From: Thermoplasmata archaeon
Lineage (GTDB): Archaea > Thermoplasmatota > Thermoplasmata > Halarchaeoplasmatales > Halarchaeoplasmataceae
Assembly (NCBI GenBank): GCA_019594305.1
Contig: JAFDTZ010000051.1
Coordinates: forward strand, 1-14,110
Direction of reading: 5' to 3'
DNA: 14,110 bases
The notes under the pieces were generated by a model. That model had not been told where the DNA came from, made no database searches, and worked only from the letters and a program-made list of their open reading frames with translations. Shown in pieces: positions 6,813 to 12,129 of the stretch (position 1 is its first letter; the number at the start of each line of letters is the position of its first letter). Position numbers and translations under genes: made by a program.

Positions 6813-7568
6813 TTAAAGTTTGTCGAGAAGATTCTCAAGATATATTTTACTTTCCACGAGACTATCTATGTTTCTGCCCTCTATGACAAAATGACCTTCG
6901 TACCGGTATAATTTTTTAAGGGTTGGTTCAAATGGTATATCCCCGGCACCCAGTGTGCGGTGTTCATCTAGTTTACCCTCGTTATCGTGAAGATGAAGAT
7001 TGGCCGGTACTATATCTATCTCTAAAAATTCATCCAGGAAGCCACCGGTGTATGCATGTCCGACATCCAAACAGAAAGAGAGTTCCGAAGATCGTATAAA
7101 TTCTAACATCTCTTCAGGAGTCACACCCATGGTCACATCCAGATCGGGCATGTTTTCAAGAGCACAAGTTATACCGTATTCTTCTGCGAGAGATGATAAC
7201 CGCTTCAAAGATTTGTGTGCCCTAGCCTTTGCACCGTCCCAAAACCTACCCATAGGAGAGTATATCCCCGGATGTACCGTCACCATATCCGCATCCAGCA
7301 TAGATGCCAATTTAAATGAGCGTTCGATCTCTGTTATCGATGCTTCCGCCATACTCGGGTTCATGGCCGCTATGTTGATATCATTGAAAGGCGCGTGTAT
7401 CTGAACGTAGATGTCCGTTGTACTCAACGCATCCAGGATGTGAGCGCGGTTGTTCCAACTATGTTCATTCTCCGATAAAAATTCCCAGCCTTCATAATGC
7501 TGTTGTATCATTTCAAGTACTTCTTCAAAGGGTTTTAAACAGTAAAGTGGGTTTGAAGCTAATATCAT
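6813..7568 (-). CDS. TIM-barrel sugar isomerase/AP endonuclease family 2 protein
   Basis: A 251-residue single-domain protein of the xylose isomerase-like TIM-barrel superfamily (sugar phosphate isomerase/epimerase and endonuclease IV relatives). The metal-binding strands are visible in order: VQIHAPF (His58), VTVHPG (His99), ALENMP (Glu138), CLDVGHA (Asp168, His171), LHLHDN (His194), DEHRTLGAGDI (His203, Asp210) and FVIEGRN near the end. The full ligand set argues for an active divalent-metal enzyme. The motifs do not decide between AP endonuclease and sugar isomerase; it is shorter than typical endonuclease IV (about 280). The ATG overlaps the stop of the upstream RNA-binding gene in an ATGA arrangement, so the two are translationally coupled. 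Confidence 0.85.
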   Translation of the reverse strand: MILASNPLYCLKPFEEVLEMIQQHYEGWEFLSENEHSWNNRAHILDALSTTDIYVQIHAPFNDINIAAMNPSMAEASITEIERSFKLASMLDADMVTVHPGIYSPMGRFWDGAKARAHKSLKRLSSLAEEYGITCALENMPDLDVTMGVTPEEMLEFIRSSELSFCLDVGHAYTGGFLDEFLEIDIVPANLHLHDNEGKLDEHRTLGAGDIPFEPTLKKLYRYEGHFVIEGRNIDSLVESKIYLENLLDKL

Positions 7569-7957
7569 CTGTAGGACCTCTTTTTTGTCAATTCTTTTAT
7601 CAACGGTTCTATCCTGTCACATGTAATTATAACTTGGACCGGACCCAGGGGCTGTTCAACTATGGAGAAGTTGATCTTACGGTTACAGGTAGCCTGTTTC
7701 GATAAGGCAAAAGCACAAGTGTCGGACTGCGTTTTTCTTAGAAGATGTTCTTGAGCGGTATCCCTTATCTTCATATCGTCAAGTATATCCGCAAAGTTTT
7801 CCAAAGAATTAGTTTCGCCGATTAACTCATGCTCTACGGATTGCCATTCTGTTTCGGGAAATATTTCTTCCAAACAGTATCTTACTACCTTTTCACGTTC
7901 CGTGGGATAAATTTCAGTCTTTATTTTTACGCTGTAATCGAAGAATTTAAGTGACAT
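7565..7957 (-). CDS. COG1325-type archaeal RNA-binding protein
   Basis: A 130-residue protein that fits the small archaeal RNA-binding family sometimes listed as exosome-associated (COG1325/PF01877). Features seen: an N-terminal VKIKTEIYPTEREKVVRYCL segment, a central acidic helix, a basic LRKTQSDTCAFALSKQATCN region, and the C-terminal GPVQVIITCDRIEPLIKEL typical of the family, followed by a basic tail. Role is inferred from family: RNA binding, possibly in rRNA/tRNA processing. The start at 7957 is about 24-30 nt from a good TATA element with no ribosome site, so it is likely leaderless. Its stop overlaps the start of the TIM-barrel gene by 4 nt. No frameshift or unusual composition is seen. 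Confidence 0.75.
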   Translation of the reverse strand: MSLKFFDYSVKIKTEIYPTEREKVVRYCLEEIFPETEWQSVEHELIGETNSLENFADILDDMKIRDTAQEHLLRKTQSDTCAFALSKQATCNRKINFSIVEQPLGPVQVIITCDRIEPLIKELTKKRSYR

Positions 7958-7977
7958 CTTTTTGAACAGACTTGAAA

Positions 7978-7990
7978 GAGTATAAAAACC
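7978..7990 (-). promoter_or_regulatory. TATA-box promoter of the RNA-binding/TIM-barrel pair
   Basis: The minus strand reads GGTTTTTATACTC here, with the TATA core at 7981-7987, 24-30 nt upstream of the ATG at 7957. The match and spacing are among the best archaeal promoter signals in the window. Confidence 0.5.
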
Positions 7991-8046
7991 TTGGTTCGTA
8001 GGAGCAAAAAGATTAATTAAGGTATTGACTCGTCATCAGGCAATTA

Positions 8047-8067
8047 TCCTATTCGCAAACGGGCTCA
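8047..8067. repeat. 21-bp direct repeat, copy 1
   Basis: Identical over 21 bp to 8236-8256, with a start-to-start offset of 189 bp. The last seven bases, GGGCTCA, are the 5' acceptor strand of tRNA-Val in the second copy. The two copies diverge immediately outside the 21 bp. No complete tRNA follows this copy. Confidence 0.9.
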
Positions 8068-8093
8068 CTGTTCGAAACACACCCTTATGGTTT

Positions 8094-8149
8094 GCGTTCC
8101 AAACGCTCAGCAACCAGAGGTTGCTTCCCCAGCCGGAATCAAAGATTCC
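8094..8149. repeat. Three consecutive short-loop hairpins upstream of tRNA-Val
   Basis: Perfect stems: GCGTT/AACGC with loop CCA (8094-8106), AGCAACC/GGTTGCT with loop AGA (8109-8125) and GGAATC/GATTCC with loop AAA (8135-8149). The third overlaps AGCCGGAATC, which resembles part of the inverted tRNA T-arm. They may be RNA structures of a leader or DNA cruciforms. Confidence 0.7.
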
Positions 8150-8212
8150 AACAGCTCACCATTCGTAGATCGGTTCGTAGTCTAGACACGAGGAACTATA
8201 TCCCTCTGGCTC

Positions 8213-8228
8213 GCCAAACAAGTTTGGC
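8213..8228. repeat. Hairpin just upstream of tRNA-Val
   Basis: GCCAAAC and GTTTGGC form a perfect 7-bp stem with an AA loop, ending 21 nt before the tRNA 5' end. It lies between the only TATA-like element (AACTATAT, 8194-8201) and the tRNA, so it would sit at or near the transcription start. Confidence 0.65.
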
Positions 8229-8235
8229 TCGACAC

Positions 8236-8256
8236 TCCTATTCGCAAACGGGCTCA
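8236..8256. repeat. 21-bp direct repeat, copy 2, overlapping the tRNA-Val 5' end
   Basis: Identical to 8047-8067. Its final seven bases (8250-8256) form the 5' half of the tRNA-Val acceptor stem, so the repeat joins upstream flank and tRNA. Confidence 0.9.
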
Positions 8257-8323
8257 TAGTCTAGTTGGTTATGACGTCGCCTTCACACGGCGGAGATCGC
8301 CGGTTCGAATCCGGCTGAGCCCA
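8250..8323 (+). tRNA. tRNA-Val (CAC)
   Basis: A complete cloverleaf can be drawn. The acceptor stem is GGGCTCA/TGAGCCC with discriminator A8323 and no encoded CCA. The D arm starts GTCT with the TTGG loop element. The anticodon stem TCGCC/GGCGG closes a loop TTCACAC with anticodon CAC, reading GUG (Val). The T arm is GCCGG/CCGGC with loop TTCGAAT. There is no intron. The gene lies alone between two divergent protein genes and is surrounded by hairpins and by partial copies of its own sequence. A TATA-like AACTATAT lies at 8194-8201, about 50 bp upstream, implying a roughly 25-nt 5' leader if used. Confidence 0.95.
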
Positions 8324-8356
8324 TTCGCTATGCTCCTGGTCTCAGCCGGATTCGAA
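8304..8356. repeat. Inverted repeat between tRNA T-arm and its 3' trailer
   Basis: Bases 8304-8319 (T loop, T stem and start of the 3' acceptor strand) are perfectly complementary to 8341-8356 over 16 bp, separated by 21 nt. In the primary transcript the trailer could pair with the T arm and compete with tRNA folding. Confidence 0.9.
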
Positions 8357-8360
8357 AACT

Positions 8361-8463
8361 GAGAGGAACAGGTTCCTCTCGCTCACCGATTTCTTCGAAA
8401 TCAACTCGTCCGGCTAACGAGTTAAGCTGCGCTTAACGAGTTATTGGAAATCTGTGGATTTCC
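8361..8463. repeat. Run of five perfect hairpins downstream of tRNA-Val
   Basis: In order: GAGAGGAAC/GTTCCTCTC with an AG loop (8361-8380), GATTTC/GAAATC with a TTC loop (8388-8402), AACTCGT/ACGAGTT with a 7-nt loop (8403-8423), TTAAGC/GCTTAA with a TGC loop (8422-8436) and GGAAATC/GATTTCC with a TGTG loop (8446-8463). The 10-bp direct repeat TAACGAGTTA (8415-8424 and 8434-8443) lets the third hairpin pair in two alternative ways. Loops of 2-4 nt are the rule. Confidence 0.8.
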
Positions 8464-8465
8464 GA

Positions 8466-8518
8466 TTGAGCCCACTAATGTTTCATTAGTGGGCTCAACA
8501 AAAAACTACTGTTTTTTG
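8466..8518 (+). terminator. Large hairpin plus A/T hairpin, likely terminator of the tRNA-Val unit
   Basis: A perfect 15-bp stem with a TTT loop (8466-8498) is the strongest hairpin in the window. It is followed at once by CAAAAAAC/GTTTTTTG with a TACT loop (8499-8518), whose right arm is a T6 run. The arrangement would stop rightward transcription from tRNA-Val before the lipoprotein promoter. The large stem contains TGAGCCCA (8467-8474), the same eight bases as the tRNA-Val 3' end. The terminator role is inferred; archaeal termination usually needs only the T-run. Confidence 0.55.
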
Positions 8519-8548
8519 GTAATGCCATAGTATCAAATGTATTAGGGG

Positions 8549-8562
8549 ATAAATTTAAAATC
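8549..8562 (+). promoter_or_regulatory. TATA-like promoter of the lipoprotein pair
   Basis: ATAAATTTAAAA (8549-8560), preceded by GGGG, lies about 26-38 nt before the ATG at 8587. No clear Shine-Dalgarno follows, so a leaderless or very short leader transcript is likely. Confidence 0.4.
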
Positions 8563-8586
8563 ATCTAGACCAATACAGCACATAAG

Positions 8587-9033
8587 ATGTACAAAGGTAT
8601 TGTAATATTCGTGGTTGCACTAGTAGCCATAGCCACACTAGGCTGCACGAGTCCGCCAAAACCTCCAGCGTCAGATATACCCCTTGTTGTAATAGATTAT
8701 AACGGAACCCTAGAAAATCATACTTTATTGTACGTACGGGGGCTAGAAAACACCCGATACGATAGTATCAATCTTATCATTAACGATAAAGAATTGGTTT
8801 ACAACAACTCTTTCTCGCTAGAATATCATACCAACTTAGATTATTTTGGACTGGAAATAAAGATATGGTTGGATAATAACTTTTATTACCATAATGCATC
8901 ATACCGTCTAACATTGACAGAAAATATTGTTTATGAAGTGATGTATCCCGACGAAAGAATAAAAGAGATACAATACATAGATCTTCCCTTTGCTGAAAGA
9001 TTTACAAAGGTGGTGGTGGACGGAGATGGGTAA
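8587..9033 (+). CDS. Putative archaeal lipoprotein of unknown function
   Basis: A 148-residue exported protein. It starts with a classical signal peptide (MYKGIVIFVVALVAIATLGC) whose lipobox ends at Cys20, followed by a Ser/Pro linker, so it should be anchored by lipid on the outside of the membrane. The mature part is rich in Asn, Tyr and hydrophobic alternation (for example YNGTLENHTLLYVRGLENT), as in beta-sandwich domains. I recognise no family; the spacing of Tyr/Asn strands is compatible with an Ig-like or CARDB-like fold, but this is a weak guess. Its end overlaps the start of the next small membrane protein by 8 nt, so the pair is co-translated and may act together at the membrane. Confidence 0.7.
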   Translation: MYKGIVIFVVALVAIATLGCTSPPKPPASDIPLVVIDYNGTLENHTLLYVRGLENTRYDSINLIINDKELVYNNSFSLEYHTNLDYFGLEIKIWLDNNFYYHNASYRLTLTENIVYEVMYPDERIKEIQYIDLPFAERFTKVVVDGDG

Positions 9034-9343
9034 AAAGATACCTTTGTCCCTGCTACTGATGGGGTTCATAGTTTTAATATTCGGTATACTCGCCATCGGT
9101 ATCATCATAGGCTACTTCCCTGTTGGTGATATTTTCACCGGCTTCTACACTTTCGTCTTTGCCCTCGTTGTAATCTCTATTTTAGGAATAATCGGCGCCG
9201 CCTTCTTGGGTATGTACATATCACATCGTGTTTTTTCATCGCGTGATTTCAGCACCTTTGAAGAAGAAATGTTAAAAATGAAAAAAGATATAGACTATAT
9301 CCGTGAAAAGGTAGATGAACTCGTGGAAGACGGATCAAACTAG
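9026..9343 (+). CDS. Small two-helix membrane protein with charged C-terminal helix
   Basis: A 105-residue protein with two long hydrophobic segments (about residues 5-30 and 37-66) and a charged, helical C-terminal tail (KMKKDIDYIREKVDELVEDG) with coiled-coil character. ATG 9026 is preferred over the in-frame ATG at 8990 because it follows a strong GGTGGTGGA ribosome site and gives a natural N-terminus (MGKKIPLSLLLMG); the extra residues would lie within the lipoprotein gene. It overlaps the lipoprotein stop by 8 nt. Its 3' end overlaps the end of the convergent Cas4-like gene by 9 nt. I recognise no family. A partnership with the lipoprotein is inferred from the overlap. Confidence 0.7.
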   Translation: MGKKIPLSLLLMGFIVLIFGILAIGIIIGYFPVGDIFTGFYTFVFALVVISILGIIGAAFLGMYISHRVFSSRDFSTFEEEMLKMKKDIDYIREKVDELVEDGSN

Positions 9344-10324
9344 TGCTTCAGGGCATAATTCCCTTCTTGAACAATGCCTACACTTACCTTCCCGATTATG
9401 GTTTCTGTGAATATCTTCGGTTTTCATTATTTCTCTCATGTCCGCCATTTTATCTATGAGGAGTTCTTTAAGTGATTCATCGTATTCTATTTCGAACTCC
9501 GTCCCACTGTATTTGATTATACCATATGGAGGTGTTTTGCCGCTCATTTCCTCCAATAACAAACAGTACGCTACTATCTGAAGTATGTGTGAAAAAAAGG
9601 GACCCCTTGGTACGCGGCCGGTTTTAACCTCAACGGGTATGTCCGCACCATCGATCTCTAATATATAATCGGGACGGCCCCTTAGACGATAGTTTTTCGA
9701 TACCAGCATAGGTGGTGTTTTCTTAGCCACATCCACATATTTGACGTCCCCTTGCATAACATCCAAGGAACGCCTCTTTTCTTTTGCCTCCTTGGTAAGT
9801 GCTAAACTGCGTTTCAACCAATAACTAGCACCGATCAGCCAGGATAATGATAATATCTGTGCTAGTCGGGCGATCATATCATCAGATAGGGGGAGAGTGA
9901 TGCTATAAACACCCAAAATTGTAGCGACCATGGCAAAAATTAAAATTATTTGTTCAATAGCAAAACGATCTGTACGGATTATCTCACTTTCGCTCACATA
10001 CAGAAAAAAAACAGCTGCTAACAACCATATCAGAGAAAGTATTATGAATACTTCGTTCAGCAGTTGTTCGGTCCTAACAAAGGTGAGTCCTGAAAGAGAT
10101 ACTAAAGAGGCTGCTACCGCCAGCCATAATATAAGGTTCTCTAATCTGTGTGATTTTTCCTCTTTATCTTTCACATCATTAAGCTTCTCACCTATTTCCT
10201 GATGATCCTTAGTCCCTTTCTTTAAGACCTCTGACGTCACGTCTTTGTCCCTACTCAACCACCAGCTGAGAGGACAGTACCCGAACTTTTCTATGTCACT
10301 TGCAGATATCCAATCCTCGCTCAT
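9335..10324 (-). CDS. Membrane-embedded Cas4/RecB-like PD-(D/E)XK nuclease
   Basis: A 329-residue protein with the parts of a Cas4/Dna2-type nuclease: ASDIEKFGYCPLSWWL with Cys17, His41 in KGTKDHQEIGE, then RPDYILEID (Asp219), VEVKTG (Glu232, Lys234), QIVAYCLLLEE (Gln249, Tyr253) and a C-terminal CRHCSRRELCPEA (Cys315, Cys318, Cys324). The four Cys could hold a 4Fe-4S cluster as in Cas4. Four hydrophobic helices (about 64-83, 89-111, 122-144, 151-170) are inserted between His41 and the catalytic core, so the nuclease should be tethered to the inner face of the membrane. The catalytic residues all look intact. No cas1, cas2 or CRISPR array is nearby, so a CRISPR role is unlikely. It has its own TATA and a palindrome upstream. 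Confidence 0.85.
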   Translation of the reverse strand: MSEDWISASDIEKFGYCPLSWWLSRDKDVTSEVLKKGTKDHQEIGEKLNDVKDKEEKSHRLENLILWLAVAASLVSLSGLTFVRTEQLLNEVFIILSLIWLLAAVFFLYVSESEIIRTDRFAIEQIILIFAMVATILGVYSITLPLSDDMIARLAQILSLSWLIGASYWLKRSLALTKEAKEKRRSLDVMQGDVKYVDVAKKTPPMLVSKNYRLRGRPDYILEIDGADIPVEVKTGRVPRGPFFSHILQIVAYCLLLEEMSGKTPPYGIIKYSGTEFEIEYDESLKELLIDKMADMREIMKTEDIHRNHNREGKCRHCSRRELCPEALV

Positions 10325-10338
10325 GTCTCTTCATGGCT

Positions 10339-10355
10339 ATTACCTAATAGGTAAT
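10339..10355. promoter_or_regulatory. 17-nt palindrome in the promoter of the Cas4-like gene
   Basis: ATTACCT-AAT-AGGTAAT is a perfect inverted repeat of 7 bp arms around 3 bp. It lies between a TATA-like AATTAATTTTT (about 10353-10363, read on the minus strand as AAAAATTAATT) and the ATG at 10324, which is where an archaeal repressor would bind to block the polymerase. An operator role is inferred. Confidence 0.45.
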
Positions 10356-10376
10356 TAATTTTTGGCTGTACATAGA

Positions 10377-11369
10377 CTAGAACATGTTTTCAAGCTCTGA
10401 GGGAGAATAAACTCCTTTCTCTGTGATGAAACCGGTGATATAATGCGCAGGAGTAACGTCAAAAGCCGGATTCATCGCGGATGATCCTTCAGGATGTATG
10501 CGTGATCCTTCTAGATCCAACACCTCAAGATGATCCCTCTCTTCTATCGGTATGTCCATACCTGTGGGTGTGGTAGGATCAAAGGTGGTCACCGGTGCCG
10601 CGACGTAGAATGGTACGCCGTTCTCTTTTGCAACCACCGCCTTCTCGTATGTACCGATCTTATTGGCGATGTCCCCATTGGCGGCTATTCTGTCGGTTCC
10701 CACGATCACCATATCTACCTCTCCCCTCTGTATAAAATGACCTGCGGCGTTGTCGACTATTATTGCATGTGATATACCCTCATTTTCGAGTTCCCAGGCT
10801 GTAAGTCGCATCCCCTGGAGTCGGGGACGTGTCTCATCAACAAAAACGAATACATTGCGCCCTGCATCGTGTGCAGCCCTTATGGGCGCAAGTGCGGTAC
10901 CGTGGTCAACTGTAGCGAGGGCTCCGGCGTTGCAGTGAGTGAGTACTTTGGTATCGTTTGAGATGAGAGATGTACCGTGTTCTCCTATCGCCTTGCATTT
11001 ATCGACCACCGAATCCGCATATTTTTCAGCCATAGAAACAGGGTCTTTATTCATGTTATTTACCATATGATCCACCGCGTAGAATAGATCGTAAGCTGTG
11101 GGTCTGGCCGATTTGATAACTTTGGAGGCCTCATTTATATTGACACCATTGATAGCAGCTTGGGCCATCCCGTATGCTGCGGTAACGCCTATGGAAGGTG
11201 CCCCTCGTATCATCATCTTCTTTATTGCATCTCGTATTTCATAATGATCATTTGCAGTGAAAAATCTTAGTTCCCTTGGAAGAAATCTTTGGTCTATCAT
11301 ACAGACCTTTTCGTCCTCCATCCAAACCGCTCTCATATCTTTTGTTCCGTCTTTCGTTTTGACCTTCAT
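10377..11369 (-). CDS. mtnA: S-methyl-5-thioribose-1-phosphate isomerase (MtnA/eIF2B-like)
   Basis: A 330-residue isomerase that converts 5-methylthioribose-1-phosphate to the ribulose form in methylthioadenosine salvage; archaeal members may also take 5-deoxyribose-1-phosphate. Typical signatures are MMIRGAPSIGVTAAYG, THCNAGALATVDHGTALAPI (catalytic Cys146) and VGTDRIAANGDIANKIGTY (Asp226), all intact. It lacks the marks of ribose-1,5-bisphosphate isomerase, although the two subfamilies are related. I chose ATG 11369, which lies 4 nt after the stop of the Nudix-fusion gene and follows GGTGTGAT, over the in-frame ATG at 11396, which would overlap that gene by 23 nt and add nine atypical residues. 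It is the last gene of the minus-strand operon headed by tRNA-Phe and the AcnX subunits. Confidence 0.9.
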   Translation of the reverse strand: MKVKTKDGTKDMRAVWMEDEKVCMIDQRFLPRELRFFTANDHYEIRDAIKKMMIRGAPSIGVTAAYGMAQAAINGVNINEASKVIKSARPTAYDLFYAVDHMVNNMNKDPVSMAEKYADSVVDKCKAIGEHGTSLISNDTKVLTHCNAGALATVDHGTALAPIRAAHDAGRNVFVFVDETRPRLQGMRLTAWELENEGISHAIIVDNAAGHFIQRGEVDMVIVGTDRIAANGDIANKIGTYEKAVVAKENGVPFYVAAPVTTFDPTTPTGMDIPIEERDHLEVLDLEGSRIHPEGSSAMNPAFDVTPAHYITGFITEKGVYSPSELENMF

Positions 11370-11373
11370 AATA

Positions 11374-12129
11374 TCACACCGTATTTTTATACGCATCCCA
11401 TAACCCGGGAACGGTATCCATCTCTTTTATCTTTTCAGGTTTAACCCAGCGATAATCGGTATTTTCCCAATTAAGTTCGACATCACCTTTCACCTCGAAA
11501 AGAAAGGGAGATATCTCCCAAACGACATCACTATCACGGACAAACAGACTGACGCCTTTTGATACAAAGGTCGAGGTCATACCTGTTTCTTCGATTATCT
11601 CATTGCGTGCTTGTTCCAAAGGATCGTCCCCTTCCAGATAACCTGATATGGCTGACCATTTACCACGGTAACTTCCTACTGCTTCCCCGCGTTTAACCAT
11701 GAGGAGCTTATCGTCTTTCCGTAAGAAAGCAGTAACCACGTGCCGCAACTCGATATCTAAAAGCTCGACCGTCCCCTCATCCCCATTCAATATAATACTG
11801 TCTCCGCTTTCTATCAATTCGATATCAACTTTATCAACCAAAGGAATATCGGAGATTATTGCGCCTACTGCAACTATAGTCTCGGTTTGTTTGTTTACTA
11901 TGGCAGAAGGTGCATGACCGTTCTTTTTCAGTTGATAGATCACATATGAACCCACCGTGCTACCTCTGCCACCTGGGAATACCAGTACGGTATCTGATAT
12001 ATCTGATCCGTCGTGATGTAATATACCTGTGGAAGGGTCAACATCGCCCAGAAAGGATATCCTTTTTTCCACCTTCAAAGCTTTTCCTCTCGCCGTACCT
12101 CCGGAAACACCTCTGCCTTTTAGTATCAC
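11374..12129 (-). CDS. Phosphomevalonate dehydratase small subunit (DUF126) fused to a Nudix domain
   Basis: A 251-residue two-domain protein. Residues 1-125 are the aconitase X swivel domain (DUF126), with ILKGRGVSGGTARGKAL, FPGGRGSTVGSYVIYQL and NKQTETIVAVGAIISDIP; with the large subunit next door it should form phosphomevalonate dehydratase of the archaeal modified mevalonate pathway. Residues 127-250 are a Nudix hydrolase domain (VVTAFLRKDDKLLMVKRG ... KWSAISGYLEGDDPLEQA). The Nudix box (163-184) keeps the catalytic helix as NEIIEETGM, with Glu177, Glu180 and Glu181. It is one residue shorter than the standard consensus, with Asp replacing the first Glu. A free small subunit is normally about 130 aa. 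The GTG start overlaps the stop of the large subunit (GTGA). The Nudix substrate is unknown; phosphorylated isoprenoid intermediates are a guess. Confidence 0.88.
   Translation of the reverse strand: MILKGRGVSGGTARGKALKVEKRISFLGDVDPSTGILHHDGSDISDTVLVFPGGRGSTVGSYVIYQLKKNGHAPSAIVNKQTETIVAVGAIISDIPLVDKVDIELIESGDSIILNGDEGTVELLDIELRHVVTAFLRKDDKLLMVKRGEAVGSYRGKWSAISGYLEGDDPLEQARNEIIEETGMTSTFVSKGVSLFVRDSDVVWEISPFLFEVKGDVELNWENTDYRWVKPEKIKEMDTVPGLWDAYKNTV

Larger units (their letters stand above)
7958..8586. other. 629-nt non-coding region: tRNA-Val within a hairpin-rich segment
   Basis: This is the only long gene-poor stretch. From left to right it holds the promoter of the leftward RNA-binding gene, a 21-bp direct repeat copy (8047-8067), small hairpins at 8094-8106, 8109-8125, 8135-8149 and 8213-8228, the second repeat copy (8236-8256), tRNA-Val (8250-8323), an inverted copy of the T-arm (8341-8356), hairpins at 8361-8380, 8388-8402, 8403-8423, 8422-8436, 8446-8463, 8466-8498 and 8499-8518, then the promoter of the lipoprotein gene. 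The tetranucleotide GCTC recurs about nine times between 8061 and 8497. No credible protein gene is seen here. Confidence 0.8.

Noticed and set aside
7418..7705. Open frame on the plus strand opposite the TIM-barrel/RNA-binding genes
   Set aside because: It lies antisense to two well-supported genes and shows no family motif or ribosome site.
8061..8135. Second tRNA or tRNA pseudogene following the first direct-repeat copy
   Set aside because: Only the seven acceptor bases match; no D, anticodon or T arm can be drawn.
8047..8518. Hairpin array as a CRISPR array
   Set aside because: The stems differ in sequence and length, there is no regular repeat-spacer spacing, and no cas genes other than the Cas4-like membrane protein, which lies in another transcription unit.
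9335..10324. Nuclease annotated as a CRISPR adaptation Cas4
   Set aside because: There is no cas1/cas2 or array, and it has a membrane insert unlike typical Cas4.
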